From the NCBI GenBank assembly GCA_963540815.1, contig CAUTQY010000009.1, positions 5,200 to 69,199 of the forward strand: 64,000 bases of DNA, in the 5' to 3' direction. The notes under the pieces are model-generated. The model searched no databases and was not told where the DNA came from. It was given only the letters and a program-made list of their open reading frames with translations. This stretch comes from Scybalousia_A sp963540815. Its GTDB lineage: Bacteria; Bacteroidota; Bacteroidia; Bacteroidales; P3. The translations under genes were made by a program, and so were the position numbers. Below are positions 35,200 to 45,104 of this stretch, one piece after another (the stretch's first letter is position 1; each line of letters opens with the position of its first letter).

Positions 35200-36639
35200 T
35201 TATTTGTGATATGTTTTGAGAAACTCTACCAAAAGCCTAACTCCGTAGCCGGTAGCATGCAAACGATTGTAAGAATCTTTTTTATTGGTAAAAGACACTC
35301 CGGCAATATCCAAGTGAATAAAAGGATAGTTTGTAAAATATGCCAAAAATTTGCCCGCTGTAATCATACCTGCAAAACTCTCACCGGAATTTTTTATATC
35401 CGCTATTTCGGATTTTATACATTCGTCATACTCTTTCCAGAAAGGAAACTCCGCTATACGCTCATAAACTCTTTTGCCACAGGTTTTCAAAACGTTCATA
35501 AAATTTTCCGCATCTTTTTCTATTGCCGCTATACCAAAAGGACCTATTGCTCTTGCGGCCGCTCCCGTAAGGGTTGCGGCATCTATAACCAAAGAAGGAT
35601 TATATTGTTTTGCGAATGCTAAGGCATCTGCCAAAATCATACGACCCTCTGCATCCGTATTTACTACCTCTACATTGGTGCCGTCATACATATTTATTAT
35701 ATCACCGTTGGCATAGGCGTTTTGTCCCGGTCTGTTGTCCGTTGAAGGAAACAAACCTATAATATGAATGGGGATACTCAGTCTTGCACAAGCATACATA
35801 ACCGAGGCCATAAGAGCAGCACCCGACATATCGTCTTTCATATCGTTCATAAAGTTGCCCGTCTTTATATTCAATCCTCCCGTGTCGTAGACTATTCCTT
35901 TGCCCACAAGCACAACGGGATGAGAATTTTTAAACTTTTCGGGCTTATATTCCATTATGGTAAAGGTAGGAGGCTCCACACTTCCTTTGTTTACAGCCAA
36001 AATACCTCCCATTTTTTCTTTTTCTATCTTGTCCTTATCCCAAATCTCAACGTGCATACCTGTTTCCAAACCCATGTTTTGTATACTTTCTGCAAGAGTT
36101 GTCGCGTTAATAACCGTTACGGGTTCGTTTATCAAATCTCTGCATTTCTCCGTTGCCTCACAAATTATTCTAAGGGTACCTATATCCTTTTTGGTTATAT
36201 CTTTGTCGCAAATATGCAAATTGTCAAAAGGATGTATCAAACGTTTTGGGTCTGTTTTGTAGTTGTCAAAAACATAACTTGCCAAAAGCATACCTTCCAC
36301 AAAGCCAAGTATCATTTCTTTTTGAACGGGGGTAACAAGTTGAAGATCTTTGATATACTTTTTGTCACAAAGTTGCAGTATTTTTGCCCCCAATCGTCTG
36401 TATTTCTCCTTGTCTTGATACTCTATGCCTTCTTCTTTTACTATTTCCACAAAAATATAACGACCCAACTCATTAAAGGAAAAGTTATTTATACTCTTGT
36501 CGTTATATTCTTGTTTGATATATTCCAATTGTTGTTTGGAAAGTAGTCCTTCTCTTAGAGAATTGATATTTTCCGTATTGCAAACAACAATAACGGACAT
36601 ATCGTTTTTTATTGTTTGAATTTTATCTATTCCTATCAT
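35200..36639 (-). CDS. Leucyl aminopeptidase (M17)
   Basis: A zinc/manganese aminopeptidase that removes N-terminal residues from peptides. The M17 catalytic domain is intact: VLVGKGIVYDTGGLNIKTG with the catalytic Lys and Asp, MKDDMSGAALMAS, and VNTDAEGRMILADAL with the metal ligands and the Arg. The conserved Gly-rich LTGAAARAIG loop is present near the C-terminus. An in-frame ATG at 36708 gives a 23-residue extension unlike the family. Translation more likely starts at 36639 (MIGIDKIQTIKND, 479 residues). Confidence 0.92.
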   Translation of the reverse strand: MIGIDKIQTIKNDMSVIVVCNTENINSLREGLLSKQQLEYIKQEYNDKSINNFSFNELGRYIFVEIVKEEGIEYQDKEKYRRLGAKILQLCDKKYIKDLQLVTPVQKEMILGFVEGMLLASYVFDNYKTDPKRLIHPFDNLHICDKDITKKDIGTLRIICEATEKCRDLINEPVTVINATTLAESIQNMGLETGMHVEIWDKDKIEKEKMGGILAVNKGSVEPPTFTIMEYKPEKFKNSHPVVLVGKGIVYDTGGLNIKTGNFMNDMKDDMSGAALMASVMYACARLSIPIHIIGLFPSTDNRPGQNAYANGDIINMYDGTNVEVVNTDAEGRMILADALAFAKQYNPSLVIDAATLTGAAARAIGPFGIAAIEKDAENFMNVLKTCGKRVYERIAEFPFWKEYDECIKSEIADIKNSGESFAGMITAGKFLAYFTNYPFIHLDIAGVSFTNKKDSYNRLHATGYGVRLLVEFLKTYHK

Positions 36640-36753
36640 AAGGCAAATAAGTGTTGTTTTATCTTTTGCAAAATTAATTATTTTTATTCGCTTTGATGTA
36701 ATTTGCAAAGTATTTTTAAATACGCAAACCCAAACCGATTTTATAAATAATTG

Positions 36754-36761
36754 TATCTTTG
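36754..36761 (+). promoter_or_regulatory. -7 promoter element of the threonine dehydrogenase gene
   Basis: TATCTTTG, 58 nt before the ATG at 36820. No convincing TTTG box lies 19-22 nt further upstream, so the match is partial. Confidence 0.4.
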
Positions 36762-36819
36762 CAAAAATTTTTTTTTACAAAAGATTACGTTTTGTTAAAT
36801 ATATAATGTTTATATTAAA

Positions 36820-37776
36820 ATGAAAAATATATTGGTTTTAGGTTCGGGCGGACAGATAGGCTCGGAGCTTACAATGAGATTGCGTGAGGTATATGGCGGA
36901 GCAAATGTTGTTGCCACAGATTTGAATCCCGAAAGATTAACCCAAGCCATACAAGAAACGGGACCAACGGGCAAAGTAGATGCTTGCAACGCCAAACAAA
37001 TAGCGGAGTTTGCAGACAAGTACAATATTGATACTATTTATAATTTGGTTGCCATTTTGTCTGCAACGGCAGAAAAGAATCCTATGTTGGGCTGGAATGT
37101 AGGCATGGGAGCCTTAATTAACTGTTTGGAAATATCAAGAGAGAAAAAATGCGCCCTTTTTACTCCTTCTTCAATAGGTGCTTTCGGTCCTAATACTCCT
37201 TTGGACAACACGCCGCAAGATACCATACAAAGACCTCAAACCATATACGGAGTAACAAAGGTTACGGGCGAATTGTTGGGAGATTATTATTTCAAACGTT
37301 TTGGAACAGATACGCGCAGTGTGAGATTTCCGGGACTTATCTCCTATGTAACTCCTCCTGGAGGTGGCACTACTGACTATGCAGTAGATATATACTATGC
37401 TGCCGTAAAGGGAGAGGACTTTGTTTGCCCTTTAAGGAAAGACACTCTTTTGGATATGATGTATATGCCGGACGCTCTCAATGCAGCAATCAACATTATG
37501 GAAGCCGACCCTACAAAACTTGTACACAGAAACTCCTTCAATGTTACGGCAATGCATTTTAACCCCGAGGAAATATACGCCGAGGTAAGAAAACATCACC
37601 CTAACTTCAAAATGACTTACGAAATTGAGCCTATAAAACAATCAATAGCAGACTCTTGGCCAAATTATATGGACGACTCTTGCGCAAGAAAAGAATGGGG
37701 ATTTAAGCCCGAGTATGACCTACCTAAGATGACAAAAGATATGATAGAGAAACTGAAAATAAAATTCGGTAAATAA
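36820..37776 (+). CDS. L-threonine 3-dehydrogenase (SDR/epimerase-fold)
   Basis: A 318-residue NAD-dependent extended short-chain dehydrogenase that oxidises threonine to 2-amino-3-ketobutyrate. The cofactor motif ILVLGSGGQIGSELTMRL is at the N-terminus, then LVAILSATAEKNPMLGWNVNM-like substrate loop (here GWNVGMGALINCLE), the catalytic IYGVTKVTGE (Tyr and Lys) and RFPGLISYVTPPGGGTTDYAVDIYY. The latter threonine-binding loop is characteristic of the bacterial SDR-type Tdh. The usual partner Kbl (glycine C-acetyltransferase) is not next to it. Confidence 0.9.
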   Translation: MKNILVLGSGGQIGSELTMRLREVYGGANVVATDLNPERLTQAIQETGPTGKVDACNAKQIAEFADKYNIDTIYNLVAILSATAEKNPMLGWNVGMGALINCLEISREKKCALFTPSSIGAFGPNTPLDNTPQDTIQRPQTIYGVTKVTGELLGDYYFKRFGTDTRSVRFPGLISYVTPPGGGTTDYAVDIYYAAVKGEDFVCPLRKDTLLDMMYMPDALNAAINIMEADPTKLVHRNSFNVTAMHFNPEEIYAEVRKHHPNFKMTYEIEPIKQSIADSWPNYMDDSCARKEWGFKPEYDLPKMTKDMIEKLKIKFGK

Positions 37777-37803
37777 AGCCCAATCTTTATCTTTTTTGAT
37801 ATG

Positions 37804-37838
37804 AAAAGCGACAGGTTATTTCCCCGTCGCTTTTTTTT
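37804..37838. terminator. Intrinsic terminator between tdh and the decayed res gene
   Basis: Stem AAAAGCGAC / GTCGCTTTT around a 13-nt loop, followed by eight T on the plus strand. It terminates the threonine dehydrogenase transcript, and its right edge meets the last codon of the res remnant. Confidence 0.7.
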
Positions 37839-40464
37839 ATTTTATCAACTCCTCCAATTTGCTAACAACCTTGTATTCCAGACCGTCAAATACTTCATAA
37901 TTCTTTTGGGCACAAGAAATTTTATTCTTTTCCAAATCCGACAGTCTAAAATCTTTTGTTGTATTGTCTCTACCCTTTATTTCGGCTATAAAATATATTT
38001 TTTTGTCTTTTTCCAACAATACTGCCCAGTCGGGATTATAATTTCCGATAGGTGTGGGAATTTTGAACCAAGACGGGAGTTTGAAAAAATATATTACCTC
38101 TTGTCTATACTCACAATCTTTTGCAAAATCGGATTCAATATTGGAATCTATGGGAATAAAATTTTCATAAATAGTTTTGGAGTTATCTTTTATCTTGTAT
38201 GAGTTGCTATTGTATGCCAACAAGTTAGAATCATCAAAAAGAGACATTTCTCAAAATTGATTTTTGAGTTTGGAATATTCTATACCCTCCAAAAGCATAT
38301 CTGCCAAAACCCTGTTGATTATCTCCACAATATTGTCCGTAAAATATTGCGGATTAATAAAAATATCCTATGTTTTACCGCTTTGCAAAAGAATTGTGCA
38401 AACGGTTTTTCTTGTCAGTTTTGTCCTACTTCTTATATAGTCTATAACGTCATAAAAAACGGAATACTTCGTTTGTATATTTTCCGTTTTTTCTTTCACA
38501 ACGACAGTATCCACTCCTTCGTCCGTAATATCTACTCTAACTTTTGTTGCCGTTATGTTTATTTGCGGAGTATCTGTATTTTTTATATTTTCAACAACCT
38601 TATCTATTAACTCTTTTGTGTCAAAACTTACGTTATAAGTTGTCTTATATCTTATTTTGTCCCATATTTCTTTGAATCTGTCGTCCAACTCAAAGCCCTT
38701 TTTGTATTTTATTTTTACTTGTTCTTTTTTGTTCTTGATTCTACCCGAAAATTCCACTCCGCACTCTTCTTGTATTTCCGTCTGAAGTTTGGAGACAAAA
38801 CCTTCATAACTTTCGTTTGCAATAACGGTTAATCTGTTTATGTTCTTGTCGTATATTCTCCTACCTTTGTTATCTACTGCAAGTCGCAAACCTCTTCCTA
38901 TTTCTTGTCGTTTTTTCATATCCGACTTTGTTTCATTAAGAGTACAGATTTGAAACACATTAGGGTTGTCCCAACCTTCCCTGAGGGCAGAATGAGAAAA
39001 AATAAATTGCAAAGGCTCGTTCAAATCCAACAATCTTTCCTTGTCTTTCATTATCAAATTATAGGTATCATTATCTGCCAAAGTATTTCCTTTGGTATCT
39101 TTCCAAACACCTTTTTTGTTTGTGTCTTGCGAAAAATAACCGTTGTGCAAAGTACTTATATCCTCAACGTAAAATGGCTTATATTTCTCCTTCGTTGTAG
39201 TCAAGCGCTCATATATTTCTTCGAACCAAAGGGCAAACTTTCCTTTCTCATTGTCGGCAGTTCTGTAATTGGCAACCCTATCTATAAAAAACAAAGAAAG
39301 TATTTTTAGGTTTTTATTTGCTATTTTTTTGTCAAGATGTTCTATTATGGTTTCCTCTATTTGATTTTTCATTATCTCATCCATCATGCCTCCCTGCGTT
39401 TGCCCCAATAGAATTTGTTTGCCGTTGGCAAATTTTACCACACCTATTGCTTTATCTATTTCGTTTACAATGTAGCCCTCATAGACTTGCAAACCGCAAG
39501 ACTTTTCCAACAGACTATTATTGTTTTTTACCTTTACTTCCCTTCTTTCCACTCCGTTTGCGGACAAACAATTTATTTCCAAAACGGCTTCTATTCTTTG
39601 GGATTTGGATACTATTCTTTTCAAAAGTATGTAAGCATCCTTGCTATTGTCCCAAACACTATCAACATCTATTTGTTTAACCAAACCCAAATCAAAAGCA
39701 CGAACCGGATTAAGAGAATAAATAAGGTTGTAAGGATTTTTGTGTGTGGCGGAATATCGCAAAGTGCAAAGAGGATTAAGATTTTCAACGGCTTGTTTTC
39801 TTATACCCGTTTCCATATTTTGCGGCTCGTCTATAATAGCAATGGGATTTGTTGCCTTTATAAACTCCACAGGTTTTACTCCGTTGAGTTTATCATTTTC
39901 ATTATTTATAATATTGCTATCTCTTGTAAAGGAGTCTATATTTATTACAAGTATTTCAATATTGTTGTTATCCGCAAAACCTCTTAACATGGACGGGCGA
40001 CTGCTGTCGTAAACATGGAAATTCAAAGGTTCGTTATTATACAAGGTTTGAAAATGTTTGTGAGTTATTTGTAAAGTTTTCAAAACTCCTTCTCTAATGG
40101 CAATACTCGGTACAATGATAAGGAACTTTTTAAAACCGTAATTCTTTTCCAATTCGTATATTGTCCTCAAATAAACATATGTTTTGCCCGTACCTGTTTC
40201 CATTTCAACGGAGAAATTTTTTCCGTTGCTTGCCAAAAGAGTTTGCTCGCTTATGTTGTTCTTTGCTTGTACTTTGTTTAGGTTATCTTGCAAAACCTCG
40301 TCACTAATAGATAATTCGTTTGCTACGCAACTTATAATTGCGGAATTGTTATTTATCTGTTGCCAATTGTTTTCCGTTGATTTTTTTTGTCCTTTAAACA
40401 AATCAACAACGGACTTTATTGCCTGCTTTTGATAATTCAGATTTGCCTCAAACAATAGTTCCAT
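37837..40464 (-). pseudogene. res: Type III restriction endonuclease Res with two in-frame nonsense codons
   Basis: A helicase-nuclease polypeptide that partners Mod in type III restriction. The first 698 codons are intact: Walker A METGTGKTYVYL (GTGKT 91-95), Walker B DEPQ at 212-215, REGWDNPNVFQICTLN and QEIGRGLRLAVD. A TAG at 38368-38370 then interrupts, followed in the same frame by INPQYFTDNIVEIINRVLADML, then a TGA at 38251-38253. After that the nuclease domain resumes (NPDW and FIAEIKG, a PD-ExK pair near codons 812-830). The two stops share one frame with no indel, so these are point mutations. The shortened product has the motor but no nuclease. Confidence 0.85.
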
Positions 40465-40469
40465 TTTTT

Positions 40470-42377
40470 TTAAATAGTTTCAAAGTTAATGTTGTTGTCT
40501 TTCATTCTCAGAAACATATTTTGTTTCAAACAATCGTTGTCTTCAAACAATTTATCCAAAACAACAATATCTTTTACTCCGCTTTCCACTATTTGCTCCG
40601 CAATTTCTTTGTCTATCTTGCCCTCCAATAAAAGCAACATTTGTTTGTTATCACTTGGGTCCGTAATTATGTAAAGGTTACCCTGCTTTTCTATCTTGCT
40701 ATTAAGATTATAGCCTTTTTTCAAAAGGACTTCAAAAACAATATTCTCTTTTTCGGTTTTATCGTCTTTGATATTATCGGCAAAGGCTTCCAATTGCTTA
40801 ATCAAATCCTCTTCATTATCCACTTGCCTCCATTGTTTGAAATTGCTTTCTTGTAGTTTAAAAACTTTAAAGCCAGTGTCCGTTGTTTGTGCGGTTAAAT
40901 CTCGTTTGATTTTCTTGCCTGCCCGTCTTAATCTTTCCTTGCATATATCGGCAATAGTATCATAACCGTTTTTCTTTGCGGTGGAATCTTCTTTGCATTT
41001 CTCAGGTAATTGTACAAGAATAAACTTTCTTTTTCCCTCATCTTCGTTGTTAAGTTGCATTACGGCATGTCCTGTTGTACCGCTACCCGCAAAAAAATCA
41101 AGAATAATACAGTCGTTATTTTTAAGTGTTCTCAATAAATATTGTATTAGTCTTATTGGTTTAGGATTGGAAAATGGATTCATTCCATTAAATATATCTG
41201 TTATATCTGATGCTCCTTGTTGATTTATTGGACCAAGTATCAAATTTGAAAAAGCACGACCTACAGTTTTTCTAGGATTACCTTCATTATCCACTTTTTC
41301 GTAAACCTTATATTTAATAGTGTATTTTGAACCTGAACTTTTGTTAGATTTTACAAATAATAAGAATTTATTTTCAATACCCCATTTTACTTTCTGTTTT
41401 CCCCATTTCCAAATCCAACCATCGTTTACATATTTATCTCTGCCATTTGGATAAATAATACATCCATCGGGCGTTTCTATACCATAGTTTAGAGAGTCTG
41501 AATACGAAAGACCACCTCTATCAAGAGTGTCTAAATAATATTTCCCTCTTTCATTAACGAATTCATCAGAATATTTAAATCGGTTCTCTTTTCTAGAATC
41601 ATTGTCTCTATTCCAATAGATTTGAGTTGTAATCATATTTTTTGCGTAACATAAAATATACTCTGTTATTACTGCTATATTTTTGGCATCATTCGCTCCT
41701 GTTTTTTTTCGCCAATCAAAAATGGCAACAAAATTTTCTTCGCCAAAAATTTCATTCATTAAAAGTCTTAGATTATGTACTTCGTTATCGTCAATGGAAA
41801 CAAATATAACGCCGTCCTCTCTTAAAAGATTTTTTGCCAAAAACAAGCGAGGCATCATCATATTAAGCCAATTGGAATGATATTGCCCGTTTTCTTTGCT
41901 ATTAAGATTAAAAGAACCTTCTTTCAAAAGGTTACCCTCTTCGTCCCTTATACCTGCTTTTTGTTGGTATTCTTTTTTGGTATCTTTGAATTTGTCGGGG
42001 TATATAAAAGAATCTTTGCCCGTATTATATGGCGGGTCAATGTAAATCATTTTTATTTTACCGAAATAACTCCTTTGCAAAACTTTCAACACTTCAAGGT
42101 TTTCGCCCTCAATAAAAATATTTTCCGTATTGTCAAAATCAACGCTTTCTTGCTTGTCGGGTACAAGCGTGGCGGAAGAAAGTTGTTGCAATATCTTGTA
42201 GGCTTCGCTTTTACCTGCCCAAGACAAAACATATCTTTCGTTTTCGTCTTTTACTTCTTGTCCTAAAATAGTTTTTAGTTTATCAAAATCAATTTTTCCC
42301 TCCGTAACTATTTCGGGAAATATGGTTTTCAACTCTTTTATTTTCTCTTCCGTACCGGATAATGATTTTCCGTCCAT
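40470..42377 (-). CDS. mod: Type III DNA methyltransferase (Mod), N6-adenine
   Basis: A 635-residue beta-class methyltransferase that recognises DNA for the type III system. Motif IV is IYIDPPYNTGKDSF (DPPY 114-117) and motif I is ILDFFAGSGTTGHAVM (427-435), separated by the central target-recognition domain of ~250 residues. No frameshift or stop is seen, so Mod looks active even though the adjacent Res is interrupted. The gene is 5 nt upstream of res. A TAATTTTG element (42399-42406) precedes it by 21 nt. No simple sequence repeat that could drive phase variation is visible in the reading frame. Confidence 0.92.
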   Translation of the reverse strand: MDGKSLSGTEEKIKELKTIFPEIVTEGKIDFDKLKTILGQEVKDENERYVLSWAGKSEAYKILQQLSSATLVPDKQESVDFDNTENIFIEGENLEVLKVLQRSYFGKIKMIYIDPPYNTGKDSFIYPDKFKDTKKEYQQKAGIRDEEGNLLKEGSFNLNSKENGQYHSNWLNMMMPRLFLAKNLLREDGVIFVSIDDNEVHNLRLLMNEIFGEENFVAIFDWRKKTGANDAKNIAVITEYILCYAKNMITTQIYWNRDNDSRKENRFKYSDEFVNERGKYYLDTLDRGGLSYSDSLNYGIETPDGCIIYPNGRDKYVNDGWIWKWGKQKVKWGIENKFLLFVKSNKSSGSKYTIKYKVYEKVDNEGNPRKTVGRAFSNLILGPINQQGASDITDIFNGMNPFSNPKPIRLIQYLLRTLKNNDCIILDFFAGSGTTGHAVMQLNNEDEGKRKFILVQLPEKCKEDSTAKKNGYDTIADICKERLRRAGKKIKRDLTAQTTDTGFKVFKLQESNFKQWRQVDNEEDLIKQLEAFADNIKDDKTEKENIVFEVLLKKGYNLNSKIEKQGNLYIITDPSDNKQMLLLLEGKIDKEIAEQIVESGVKDIVVLDKLFEDNDCLKQNMFLRMKDNNINFETI

Positions 42378-42398
42378 TGTCTTTTTGTTTTAAAGTTG

Positions 42399-42406
42399 CA
42401 AAATTA
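42399..42406 (-). promoter_or_regulatory. -7 promoter element of mod-res
   Basis: TAATTTTG on the minus strand, 21 nt upstream of the mod ATG. The palindromic element copy B begins about 80 nt further upstream. Confidence 0.5.
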
Positions 42407-42485
42407 ATGTTTTTTAAGTAAAATTCCCCAAATAACGACATCCTTGCGACCCCTCTCTCAATCGTCCTTGCCAGCCACCCAATCT

Positions 42486-42746
42486 GTCATTGCGAGCGAA
42501 AAGCGAAGCAATCCATTTTCTATTATAATTCTGCCAAAGGGCTTTTGGTTTCTGCCAAAGGCCGTTTCGATGATGAAAAAACATAGTTTTTCCGGCAAAA
42601 AAACATAGTTTTTTGAGTCAAAAAACTATGTTTTTTTGATAACGAATCGCCGTTTGGCAGAATCTAAATAAAGAAAGGCAAAAATTTTATAAGGTATGGC
42701 AATATAAAAATCGTTATGGATTGCTTCGCTTTTCGTTCGCAAGGAC
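42486..42746 (-). repeat. MITE-like palindromic element, full-length copy B (261 bp)
   Basis: Same length and layout as copy A (32883-33143) but inverted. Ends read GTCATTGCGAGCGAAAAGCG at the left and the complementary CGCTTTTCGTTCGCAAGGAC at the right. ATTCTGCCAAA / TTTGGCAGAAT boxes and the flanking sequences are shared with copy A. In the orientation of copy A the central cores are CATAG, CTATG and CTATG. Positions 1 and 3 again pair, but with different bases than in copy A. It lies upstream of the mod promoter and has no coding capacity. Confidence 0.8.
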
Positions 42747-42816
42747 ACGAAAGGAATACTCACAATAAAACCAAATCGTCATAGGATTATTTTATAGTTG
42801 TTTGATTGGTGAAAAT

Positions 42817-42847
42817 AAGGGTTTAAATAATTGTAATTTAAACCCTT
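42817..42847 (-). terminator. Terminator of the DPP4-like peptidase gene
   Basis: Perfect 12-base stem AAGGGTTTAAAT / ATTTAAACCCTT around a 7-nt loop, followed by ATTTTC on the minus strand. Lies 36 nt past the stop. Confidence 0.55.
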
Positions 42848-42882
42848 GTGTGTTGTCTTTTGTTTATGAAGTTATAAAATTT

Positions 42883-44898
42883 CTACTTTAAATAATCTTC
42901 GTAATAGTGGAATATTTTTTTGTATAACTCCACTCTGTCCCTACCGCGTACGTTATGTTCGTGGGAAGTATAAATAAAAAAGTCCACAGGTTTTTTCTTT
43001 ACAACGCACTCTCGTATAAATTCCAAAGCATGTTGCGGCACAACGGTATTGTCCAAATATCCTTGCATAACAAGAATATGTTGATTTTCATTCATATTGT
43101 CAATCAAATTAAGTACTGAAGTATTAGCATAACCTTCGGCATTATTTTGCGGAGTTCCCATATATCTTTCTCCGTACATAACCTCGTACCATTTCCAATC
43201 TATAACGGGACCTCCCGCCGTTGCCACTTTTACCACATTGGGATTATTGAGAGCCAAAGACAGAGTCATAAAACCGCCGTACGACCAACCGTCAATACCT
43301 ATTCTTGTGCTATCTATATAAGGTAAAGATTTCAAATAATTTATTCCCGTCATTTGGTCTTGCATTTCCACTTTGCCGCATTGACGCCAAATTGCACTTT
43401 CGAAATCATAACCTCTGTTTGCAGAACCCCTACCGTCCAAGGTCCAAACAATATATCCCTGTGTTGCAAGAAAATTAAGGAAATATCCTGCCCCTGCCGT
43501 ATAAGAATCCGTTATTAACTGAGCATGAGGGCCGTTGTATACATAAACAATAACAGGGTATTTTTTATTTGGGTCAAAGTCCTTAGGTCTTATCATTCTA
43601 GTATAAAGTAGTGTACCGTTCTCCGTTCTTAAACTATCTATAATTGTTGTAGGTGCATTGTCTAAGGCATTAATAGGGTTGTCGCAACGCAATAACTCTT
43701 TGATTATTTTTCCCTTATTGTCTCTAAGAACGACTCTGTAAGCCTCATCGGTAGAGGTATAGGTGTCTATAAACAGAGTGCCTTTTTTGTTGAAAGTAAC
43801 ATAATGAGTGCCGTGGTCTGTGGTTATATGGGTAATATTTCCTTTTTTCAGATTAAGAGAATAAAAATTTCTTTCCAAAGGAGAGTCTTTTGTTCCGTAA
43901 AAATAGAGTTCCGTTGCCTTATCATTGAAGCCGGCAATTTCCTCTACCATCCAATTACCTTTGGTTAGTTGTTTGATTTGTTTGCCCAAAGTGTCGTAAA
44001 GATAAATATGTTGCCAGCCGTCTTTTTCGGAAAAATAAATGAATTGTCCTGCATCATTAGGCAAAGGGGTTATAGGTTTTTCGGGTTCTACGTACTTGTC
44101 TGAGGTCTCCTCGATAAGAATACGTTTTCTTGTACCAGTATTGGCATCGTATGCCTCAAGCCAAGAATGATTTTGCAAACGATTTAGTTTTTGAATATAT
44201 ACCGTGTTGCCATCCGAAGAAAAGGCTATATTGGTCAAATACATTTCTCTTTCTTGTAAAGAGTTGTCTTTGCGAGTTTTGAGTATAACGGTTTTGTCCG
44301 TATCAAAGTTATAAACATATACAAGTACTTCATGGGATTTCATACCCGCCATAGGGTATTTTATTATATTAAGCTCCGCTTCTCTTGTTTGAGTGTTTAC
44401 CAAAGGATAATCGCCTACCATGCTTTGGTCCATACGATAAAAGGCAAGATGCTTACCCGCTTTGTCAAAAAATAACCCCTTTTCTATTCCAAACTCGCTT
44501 CTGTGTACGCTTTGTCCGTAGATAATATTGATAGAGTCCCCGTCTGTGGTTATATTTCTTTCTTCTCCCGTATTATAATTTTTTATCCATACCTGATTAT
44601 TCTTAACAAAGGCTTCGTTTTGGCTGTTTTCGTTTGTCTCCAAAAACAATTTTTCTCTATCTAACGGAATATTTTCGCTATACTCGATTCTTTCTCCTCC
44701 TTTTTTGTCTACAATATGTTTATTCCATTCTTTGTCAAAGTAATAGTATTCTTCGTTGTTTTCAAAACCAAAGTTGTATTTTGTTACATTGGCTCTATAG
44801 GTTGCGTCCGTCAAATGCTCTATATCCATTTTGTTTTGAGCCCTTAGTCCCAACAAAACAGAAAAAACGCACAAAAACGTTATCAATTTTTTTTTCAT
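42883..44898 (-). CDS. Dipeptidyl peptidase IV family protease (S9B), exported
   Basis: A 671-residue exported serine peptidase that removes X-Pro/X-Ala dipeptides. The signal peptide (ending LLGLRAQ) is followed by a beta-propeller (about residues 35-400) and an alpha/beta-hydrolase domain. The nucleophile is Ser539 in GIDGWSYGGFMTL. The Asp lies in VMQGYLDNTVVPQH and the His in YTSHEHNVRG, giving the complete triad. The propeller DPP4 hallmark for the N-terminal amine (Glu-Glu) is not evident from inspection, so related tripeptidyl activity cannot be excluded. Length is close to that of bacterial DPP4. Confidence 0.9.
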   Translation of the reverse strand: MKKKLITFLCVFSVLLGLRAQNKMDIEHLTDATYRANVTKYNFGFENNEEYYYFDKEWNKHIVDKKGGERIEYSENIPLDREKLFLETNENSQNEAFVKNNQVWIKNYNTGEERNITTDGDSINIIYGQSVHRSEFGIEKGLFFDKAGKHLAFYRMDQSMVGDYPLVNTQTREAELNIIKYPMAGMKSHEVLVYVYNFDTDKTVILKTRKDNSLQEREMYLTNIAFSSDGNTVYIQKLNRLQNHSWLEAYDANTGTRKRILIEETSDKYVEPEKPITPLPNDAGQFIYFSEKDGWQHIYLYDTLGKQIKQLTKGNWMVEEIAGFNDKATELYFYGTKDSPLERNFYSLNLKKGNITHITTDHGTHYVTFNKKGTLFIDTYTSTDEAYRVVLRDNKGKIIKELLRCDNPINALDNAPTTIIDSLRTENGTLLYTRMIRPKDFDPNKKYPVIVYVYNGPHAQLITDSYTAGAGYFLNFLATQGYIVWTLDGRGSANRGYDFESAIWRQCGKVEMQDQMTGINYLKSLPYIDSTRIGIDGWSYGGFMTLSLALNNPNVVKVATAGGPVIDWKWYEVMYGERYMGTPQNNAEGYANTSVLNLIDNMNENQHILVMQGYLDNTVVPQHALEFIRECVVKKKPVDFFIYTSHEHNVRGRDRVELYKKIFHYYEDYLK

Positions 44899-45023
44899 TT
44901 CGGATATAATATTTAGTTAGTTTTTTCTCTGTGCAAAATTAATATTTTTTTGCGTCTTTAATATGTACAGTAACTATAAAAGGTTTTAAAAAAAACTTTG
45001 TTTTTTTTGTTTGTATTAATTAA

Positions 45024-45060
45024 ACAAAAAAACGGCAAGGAAACATATTCCTTACCGTTT
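45024..45060 (-). terminator. Terminator of the CoA-transferase gene
   Basis: On the minus strand ACGGTAAGGAA pairs with TTCCTTGCCGT (one G-T pair) around a short loop, and is followed by seven T. Lies 45 nt past the stop at 45105. Confidence 0.75.
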
Positions 45061-45104
45061 CAAAGAAATTTTTAAAATTTTAAATATGAAAAAACAACTC
45101 TATG

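Noticed and set aside
35764..36546. 260-codon plus-strand frame opposite the leucyl aminopeptidase gene
   Set aside because: Shadow of the M17 reading frame with no motif, signal or ribosome-entry context of its own.
37837..38253. A separate small gene for the nuclease part of Res
   Set aside because: The frame is continuous with Res through two single stop codons, and the NPDW...EIKG pair is the normal C-terminal domain of type III Res. It is therefore the tail of a broken gene rather than an independent gene.
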